Assembly: GCA_037975125.1 (NCBI GenBank)
Contig: CM075853.1
Span: 93,862,773-93,926,772, forward strand
Direction: 5' to 3'
Length of the DNA: 64,000 bases
Source: Latrodectus hesperus
Lineage: Eukaryota; Arthropoda; Arachnida; Araneae; Theridiidae
In this document: positions 58,635-64,000 of the stretch, one piece after another
How the letters are laid out: every line of letters starts with the position of its first letter
Position numbering within the stretch: position 1 is the first letter of the stretch
The notes under the pieces: model-generated
Database searches by the model: none
What the model saw: the letters and a program-made list of their open reading frames with translations, nothing else
What the model was told of the DNA's origin: nothing
Made by a program: the position numbers and the translations under genes

Positions 58635-58923
58635 GAACTTTCACAGTTTTGGCGTTGAGGCTGTCAACTATTTTTTGGCAAGCATGAATTCTAGAATTAA
58701 GATCGTAAGTTCTTTGGAACAATTTCCGGCATTCTAAATCAATATTTCCAAAGACATCGTCTGCTATTCTTGCAAGCTGTGAGATGTGTCTTATAACACG
58801 AACCAACCGATCGTTTGCAAAAGCATCAGCGTCAAATGTTCTGCTTTTTTGATCTTCGGAACTTTTTTTCTCCCGTATTTCAGGAGTGTCTTTCGTCTGT
58901 ATAATCCATTTATAAAAAGGCAT
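58635..58923 (-). CDS. First coding exon, NHS/GUK-holder-like (WAVE-homology domain)
   Basis: Encodes 96 complete codons from Met at 58923. The start MPFYKW resembles the MPF/MPL opening shared by NHS-family and WAVE/SCAR proteins, although the usual Arg-Val-Glu-Pro stretch after it is not kept. Residues about 15-35 are acidic and polar. Residues about 39-92 form an amphipathic helical segment with the pattern LVRVIRHISQLARIADDVF then LFQRTYDLNSRI, the arrangement of the WAVE-homology domain (pairing with Abi and HSPC300 in WAVE; cell-junction and actin control in NHS proteins). It lacks the ELE-VTN motif typical of WAVE/SCAR, which favours NHS/GUK-holder. Length and phase-1 end fit a first coding exon followed by a long intron. 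The rest of the gene is not in view. Orthology is a judgment by eye. Confidence 0.65.
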
Positions 58924-59700
58924 TTTCTTAGCGAAATATGCATGTCAACCAAATCGTAGTTTAAAAACAATGTTTTCGTCAAACAAAATAAAAATATTTA
59001 CGATAAAAAGTATCACATAGTAATCTGATGATTTTATATAATCATAAAATATAATCGTCCTATCAATTTGTTCAAAATTTGCAATACATCCATGTAAAAT
59101 TGCTTCATTTTAACTTCGAAACATTCCAAATTTGTAACTAACTTGTAATTTTTAATTTTTTCGAAAATTTCAGTATACCTGTGTTATTACTTCGGAGATA
59201 ACCACACGAGTTATTCGTTTCGAATAAGACTTCTGCCAACACTAAAACTTTGACATTAACAACCACAATATAGAAATAAATGCCGATAAGAAAGACGAAC
59301 AGATCGGTCGACACGAGATCTTCAAAACATTTGCGACAGTGGATACAAATCAAACGATATTTCTGAAGAAAAACACACTTAGAATTAGTTTGAAGTTCCC
59401 ACTTTCTGGGGTTGTTTACATTGACAACATCTGCTACGCGTGCACACCTGCTTCTTCGACCAGACACGGCGGCAACTGACGAAGTTTTGAACCCGGTCCT
59501 GATCAACTTGACTCGTCCGGCCCCTGAGCATGTAGTTCAGGAGAGAGCTCTGAATCTCTCTCCACTTCCTGCTGTCAACCAGGTATCGCTTAGATGGACC
59601 GTATAGAAAAACAAATTTCCTTTCTTGGAGGACGGACTCCAGTTCATTCCTATTAACTGAGTTTTCCTTTCTTAAAGACAACACATTTTCTCTATTTCAC
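58924..59700 (-). promoter_or_regulatory. Likely 5'UTR and promoter side of the NHS-like gene
   Basis: Upstream (minus sense) of the exon lies AT-rich leader sequence, then at about 59390-59690 a block with clearly higher GC and several CpG (ACGCGTGCACACC, GACACGGCGGC). TCAGTT, the arthropod initiator consensus, occurs on the minus strand at 59655-59660 and again within the block. Frames of 122, 99 and 64 codons are open here on both strands, as expected for GC-richer noncoding DNA; the 99-codon minus frame (59385-59684) could be an unrecognised upstream exon. A donor-like CAG|GTATAC near 59173-59181 hints at a 5'UTR intron. Confidence 0.45.
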
Positions 59701-59810
59701 TCTCTTTAATAATCAATGTATTAAAAATATTTATTTATAAATTATCTCACACACTTTGTTTCTAAAGTTTGTTTTCACGATACTTATTGCACGTTGAAGA
59801 TTTTCACGAA

Positions 59811-59887
59811 ATACATCAGAATTACTTTGTGATAAAAAAAAGTAATAATGTTTATCACTTTTTTATCACCAAATAATTCAGATGTAT
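59811..59887. repeat. Imperfect hairpin upstream of the promoter block
   Basis: ATACATCAGAATTACTTTGTGATAAA on the left mirrors TTTATCACCAAATAATTCAGATGTAT on the right with a few mismatches; loop of about 11 nt. Overall about 77 nt, in the size range of precursor microRNAs or a short foldback element. Confidence 0.7.
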
Positions 59888-60004
59888 GACAACTTCTATT
59901 CTAAATTTTTTATTTCTTTCTTAACATTTATAAAAAATGTTTTTAAAAAAGGGGGAAAACATCTCATTTGTTTAATAAAATAAGTAGAAACTACATAGCA
60001 AGCA

Positions 60005-60071
60005 GTTAATAGAAAAATACATTTTATATTTAAAATACATTTTTAAATATAAAATGTATTTTTCTATTAAC
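60005..60071. repeat. Perfect 31-bp hairpin with 5-nt loop
   Basis: 60005-60035 is the exact reverse complement of 60041-60071, from GTTAATAGAAAAATACATTT inward; the loop is TACAT. AATACATTTT words recur just outside (near 60095), suggesting it grew from local repeats. Confidence 0.95.
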
Positions 60072-60518
60072 AACATACTTAAAATACATTACACAAAAAT
60101 ACATTTTTAATACTGATTTAAATAAAAGAGACTACAAATTATTGTATAAAAATAAAGATACTATGTTATTAACATAATAAAAGAAGTTTATTTAGGTATT
60201 TTTCAATTATCCAGGTAAATGAAAAATATTACCACAGACAAATTAACTTTTAATTTGATAAATTTATTAATTTTCCCCATAATTTTATAAATATAGCTTA
60301 ATCACAAAAAATCAATTAAATTTTATAATTTATAAGAAAAAAATAAATATAAATAAAACACAATTAACTTTATTTAGTTTGATATCGATTGCGCCTAATA
60401 ATCGAAAAACACCTTTAAAATCAGGCCTATAATGAAATAAAATAAGTCTATAAAATTATAAAATTACTTTTAATTATTAGTTTCTTTATAAAAAATGAAA
60501 AGTACATTATTTATTATA

Positions 60519-60522
<4 letters not shown>
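60072..60522. other. AT-rich DNA, nothing recognised
   Basis: No gene or repeat family. Confidence 0.5.

Positions 60523-60561
<39 letters not shown>
60523..60561. repeat. (AT)n microsatellite
   Basis: About 39 bp of alternating A and T. Confidence 0.95.
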
Positions 60562-60562
<1 letters not shown>

Positions 60563-61232
60563 CTTAAAAGTTCTACGTTTTTAAAACATTATTTTAATAT
60601 AATTGCAAATAGAAAGTAGCAGCATATCACAGCAACAATAAAATAGTTGAACAATTCTTAAGAAATAGTACATTAAAAATATAGAAATAAGATAAGCAAT
60701 TCCCATTTAAAAAAATGAAAAATGCCGGTATTAAATAGTACGACCATATTTTTTGAACGCCAGTTTCTATCCCGATATTAGGTTATTTGACATCTGCGTG
60801 TACATCTGTCAGTTTATTGGAAATTTTCCAAATATAAATGTGTTTGCATGTTAAAAGACGAATTGAAAATTTTTATTAGTGTTCAATCAAAAATAAAAAT
60901 TCTCTTTTTTTATAGAGGTAAGAAAATAATACACAATAAAAATACTGAGAAACTTAGTTTCGAAAATCTATTTATGATTCACAGAGGAATGAAGCTGCTT
61001 TTTCAATCATGTTTAAATTTTAATAGATTGAGGTACATTTCCGTTTGTGCTTATTTTTGGCAATGCAATTTAATATTGAAGCTACTTAACTCCGATAACT
61101 GCTACATTATTTGGAACCAAATAACAAGCTCCACACCTCAAGCGGTATCATTATCTCCACGGCAAACCACGCTGGTCTTTGAATGTGTTGAACCTTATAT
61201 TATAGAACATTTAACTTTCATATACAATATGC

Positions 61233-61234
<2 letters not shown>
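60562..61234. other. No recognised gene
   Basis: A patch at about 61115-61195 (CTCCACGGCAAACCACGCTGG) has balanced composition but no identity I can assign. Confidence 0.4.

Positions 61235-61310
<76 letters not shown>
61235..61310. repeat. (TA)n microsatellite
   Basis: About 76 bp of uninterrupted TA. It creates the artificial (Ile-Tyr)n end of a 168-codon plus frame. Confidence 0.95.
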
Positions 61311-61314
<4 letters not shown>

Positions 61315-61981
61315 CTCAACACTAGATAGTCTTTGGTTTAGTCAGATATATTAAAATTGTTAAAGAGAGTGTATTATTTTTCTCACCACTATAATGCGGT
61401 TGTGATTAGTCTGTTCCATTTCCTACATACTGTTATTTTCATGCAATAATTATGAAAATTTCAATAAATTACATTAAGGATTAATGTCATTTATTCGTGT
61501 TCGAACAGTGTTTATCCCCTGCTGATTGGCATCTTTTTCTATTATATATATGTACATTATAACTTAAAAATCCTGTACAAATTTTCTTCAGCCTGATTGC
61601 ATTTCTTCGCGAAATATGAACACGTCTTTAAAATGTTTTTGCAGGAATATGCTTAGCTTGTTTAAAAAATAACTCAACTTATTTTACTCACCCATCATAA
61701 AAATCAGAAAAACTTCTTAGGATTTCGTATTATCCAGCTGTTGAAAAAATATTATGTAAAAGAGTGTTGCCGAAAGCATGAGATAGCATATTATTTCCTC
61801 ATGAAGGAAGTTGATAAATTGAAAAACTATACAAAATACTTTTATCATACCGTAATTGAATTGTTCATATTGAATTTGAAACATGATAATTTTTTTCTAC
61901 ATAATTATTTTGAATAAAATTGTTACCTTAGTATATTTTAATTCTGATTAAAATAATCGTGTTGTTGCTATTACATTTATT
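61311..61981. other. AT-rich DNA, nothing recognised
   Basis: No feature supported. Confidence 0.5.
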
Positions 61982-62224
61982 TCACCACAAGGGAACATCT
62001 TGTAAATCATATGATGACATGGATCTGTTGCAGCCAAGTATGGAAAAGCATCGTTCTCGAGTCAGGAAGGTAGTCACCTTGACCAAGCCGAAGATATCTT
62101 TTTGAATTTTGTAGTTATAATATTTTTTCCCTTCGCGTAAGATGGCGAGAAGAGGAGGGTGTATCGTCTTCGTCATTTGACAATGGTTCAAATTTATTAG
62201 ATGGCAGGCTATATATATATACAT
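61982..62224 (-). other. Unrecognised 80-codon open stretch
   Basis: Balanced composition for this window and an uninterrupted frame with non-biased residues (for example KVTTFLTRERCFSILGCNRS). I do not recognise the product. It lies just downstream of the transposase relict on the same strand but does not look like the C-terminus of that family (no PDLxPxDxxLW motif). It may belong to another dead mobile element. Confidence 0.3.
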
Positions 62225-62335
62225 CTGAGATTTTTAAAAATATAAATCAATGTGGTTATATACATATAAACTGATTGTATTATATAAAATTCATATTGTC
62301 TTTAAGCGCTCAAAAGTCGTGCATCATGCATGTAA

Positions 62336-62760
62336 TCATACCCCAAAATGTACGACCACATGCTTCACTGCAATTGGGACACTCTGCAGCAATTCAGGAA
62401 GGATTTGTTGCAAAAAAATAATGTTTATTGCTCCATTCATATGCTCGGGCAGTGAGTGCGGCCCGAAAGGAACTAAAAATTTCTGACCTTACATTGAGAC
62501 CAAGCCTTTAATGAGACTTCCATGATACACTTACATGTGTTGACAATGAATTCTGGCAGCTAATATCAACAGTAAATAAAACAATACTACGAAATTAAAG
62601 ATTAGAATGTGTGGTGAGGAATGTATCTAGGGAACAAATTGTTTTCGACGGGGATAGTCATCTTCGATTAGAAGTTCTAGATGTGGGAGCAGTACATATT
62701 TGAGGAATGAAAAATATTTCAGACCATGTGCTATACATCGAGTTCAACTACACGTGTACG
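62336..62760 (-). pseudogene. Relict DDE transposase of the mariner-type group
   Basis: Two collinear pieces on the minus strand. The upstream piece (about 62640-62755) reads LLIEDDYPRRKQFVP followed by a stop where the family has Trp, matching the segment before the first catalytic Asp. The downstream piece (62339-62470) reads GPHSLPEHMNGA then FLQQILPELLQSVPIAVKH and ends in a stop at 62336-62338 where the HDGAPAHF motif (second catalytic Asp) is expected. The stretch between them lacks most of the central catalytic region and is frameshifted. An N-terminal trace (NRTPST) may extend to about 62800. Clearly dead. The family call is by pattern recognition and subfamily is not assigned. Confidence 0.6.
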
Positions 62761-62800
62761 TCTCCCAAACACAAACACATCGTTGCTGAACAACAAGTGC

Positions 62801-64000
62801 TCGGCGTTCTATTTATTTTTCTGCATGAACATCTGTCCAGAGAGTGTCGAGAATTGTTCTTGCGATTCGTGTAAAATGGCTCACTATCTACGAGTATTAT
62901 CGTCGGAATGTTAATACAAATTAAATACCCAAAAGAACTTTACAACATCTTTCCGCTCTATCAGGATATCCGCAATGTACTATCAAATATTTAGAGTGTA
63001 ATAAAATATCATAACTGACAATTATGACCTTAATCTTACAACTTATGTTATTTTTAAATAAATCAGTATTTTTCATGAACATCTTGTGTGTGATTAAGAC
63101 TGTCATCATTTTTAAAGTGTAAGATGAACATGTCATTTAAGACTTTAAAAGTGAATGATAGCATTTCAACACCTGATATAAAAATATTAATTGAAAAAAA
63201 TTTCTCTGATGAGTAATTCAAATGTACAAGTTCATAATAATTAAGCAGTTAACTTGTAGAAAATTAAACTAATATCATTAAGTTCATGTATAAATATTTC
63301 AACGAGATTACATGAACAAAAATTAAACTTATGAAATAAAAGGAATGTGAAAACATAAAAGGCACATAATCATCATAATCTGTTTATGACGACGAAATAA
63401 ATTAATAATGAAATTCAATTAGATAATTGCAAAAGAACCATTTTTAATGATGGTACATTGTAGCTAATGGCATTAAGAAAATACATAATTTTCACCTTCA
63501 AATTAAGGAACAATAACTAAGCAGTTACATTTATGTATTAAAAATTCCTATGAATACATAAGAATTCACAAGAGAAATTATTTGATTTATTGATATTTAA
63601 GAAAAATAATGAAATTATTATTTGAAGTACTCTAAGTAATTATATTATATATATATAATAAATATTTTAATAAACATAAGCGAAGCTAAGAAAATTTTAA
63701 GTAACCAAACTTAATCAAGAAAAAGGATGTTATTTATTTCAAATCATATTGTTGTAAAATGCTAAGAGTAGTCTTCCTGTACAATTTGCTTTCCCGTAAG
63801 ACTTGAAAAATGAGAAAGAATTGAATCTAAAATTGCGTTTATCTGTAGCAGTGATAATCAAGTCATCGATTGCGAGCGACTTGCATCTATCGCGAGTTTT
63901 TCCAATAGATCACGTAAACTCTCCGATAGGCTCAGCTTGATTTTTCAATATGTTGAAATTATTTCAAAAATATCTCAAGAAACACAGCAAATATGTTGAA
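62801..64000. other. No recognised feature
   Basis: Mixed composition to about 62920, then AT-rich to 63770 with a short TA tract at 63643-63660. The last 200 bp are more balanced, with no identifiable exon. Confidence 0.45.

Noticed and set aside
59138..59506. 122-codon minus frame with a hydrophobic stretch
   Set aside because: Overlaps other open frames in the GC-richer leader block, has no known domain and sits upstream of a better start; kept only as a possible 5'UTR.
59730..59742. TATA box for the NHS-like gene
   Set aside because: TTATAAATA on the minus strand is about 75 bp from the nearest initiator, too far, and such words are everywhere in this AT-rich DNA.
60848..61354. 168-codon plus frame
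   Set aside because: About 25 codons are the (TA)n array read as Ile-Tyr; the rest is low in complexity with no domain or splice context.

Overview
The window is AT-rich, gene-poor animal DNA. It has no operon structure, no long bacterial ORFs, at least two well-populated families of tRNA-derived SINEs plus several minor ones, seven long (TA)n arrays and relict transposon coding sequence. SINE heads with a Pol III A box and a near-perfect B box (GGTTCGAATCC type), a mariner-type DDE transposase relict and spliced gene structure point to an arthropod. Spider or another arachnid is my best guess, an inference from the look of the repeats rather than from a database match.

The only convincing host coding sequence is one exon on the minus strand at 58635-58923. 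It encodes 96 residues starting MPF, carries a WAVE-homology-like helical segment typical of the N-terminus of Nance-Horan syndrome (NHS)/GUK-holder or WAVE/SCAR proteins, and ends in a consensus GTAAGT donor in phase 1. No later exon could be recognised to its left, so 1-58634 is best read as first intron (first introns in NHS genes are very long), possibly with intergenic sequence further left. A GC-richer block at about 59390-59690 is the likely 5'UTR/promoter side. Beyond it lie AT-rich upstream DNA and a transposase relict at 62336-62760.

The intron is mostly AT-rich unique sequence with scattered SINEs. I name the families SINE-A (tRNA-like, about 165 bp), SINE-B (tRNA-like, about 250 bp), SINE-C and SINE-D (tails ending in (CAA)n), and SINE-E. 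Two SINE-in-SINE insertions with target-site duplications can be read directly (6186-6538 and 49620-50056). SINE-A copies lie almost all on the minus strand, the sense strand of the gene.

The most unusual locus is 29679-30855. A 5'-truncated reverse-transcriptase ORF resembling Penelope-like elements is enclosed by 45-bp inverted repeats with one mismatch, abuts a compound (GC)n(GT)n(TA)n array, and is followed by a 12-bp stem-loop whose loop carries a hammerhead-like CTGAAGA. Other notable structures are three consecutive palindromes at 33508-33689, several long hairpins, and unique GC-richer blocks with transcription-factor site clusters (RFX X-box, STAT, POU/SOX/OTX, forkhead) that could be intronic enhancers. 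I see no rRNA, bona fide tRNA gene or CRISPR array, and no clearly new multi-gene system.
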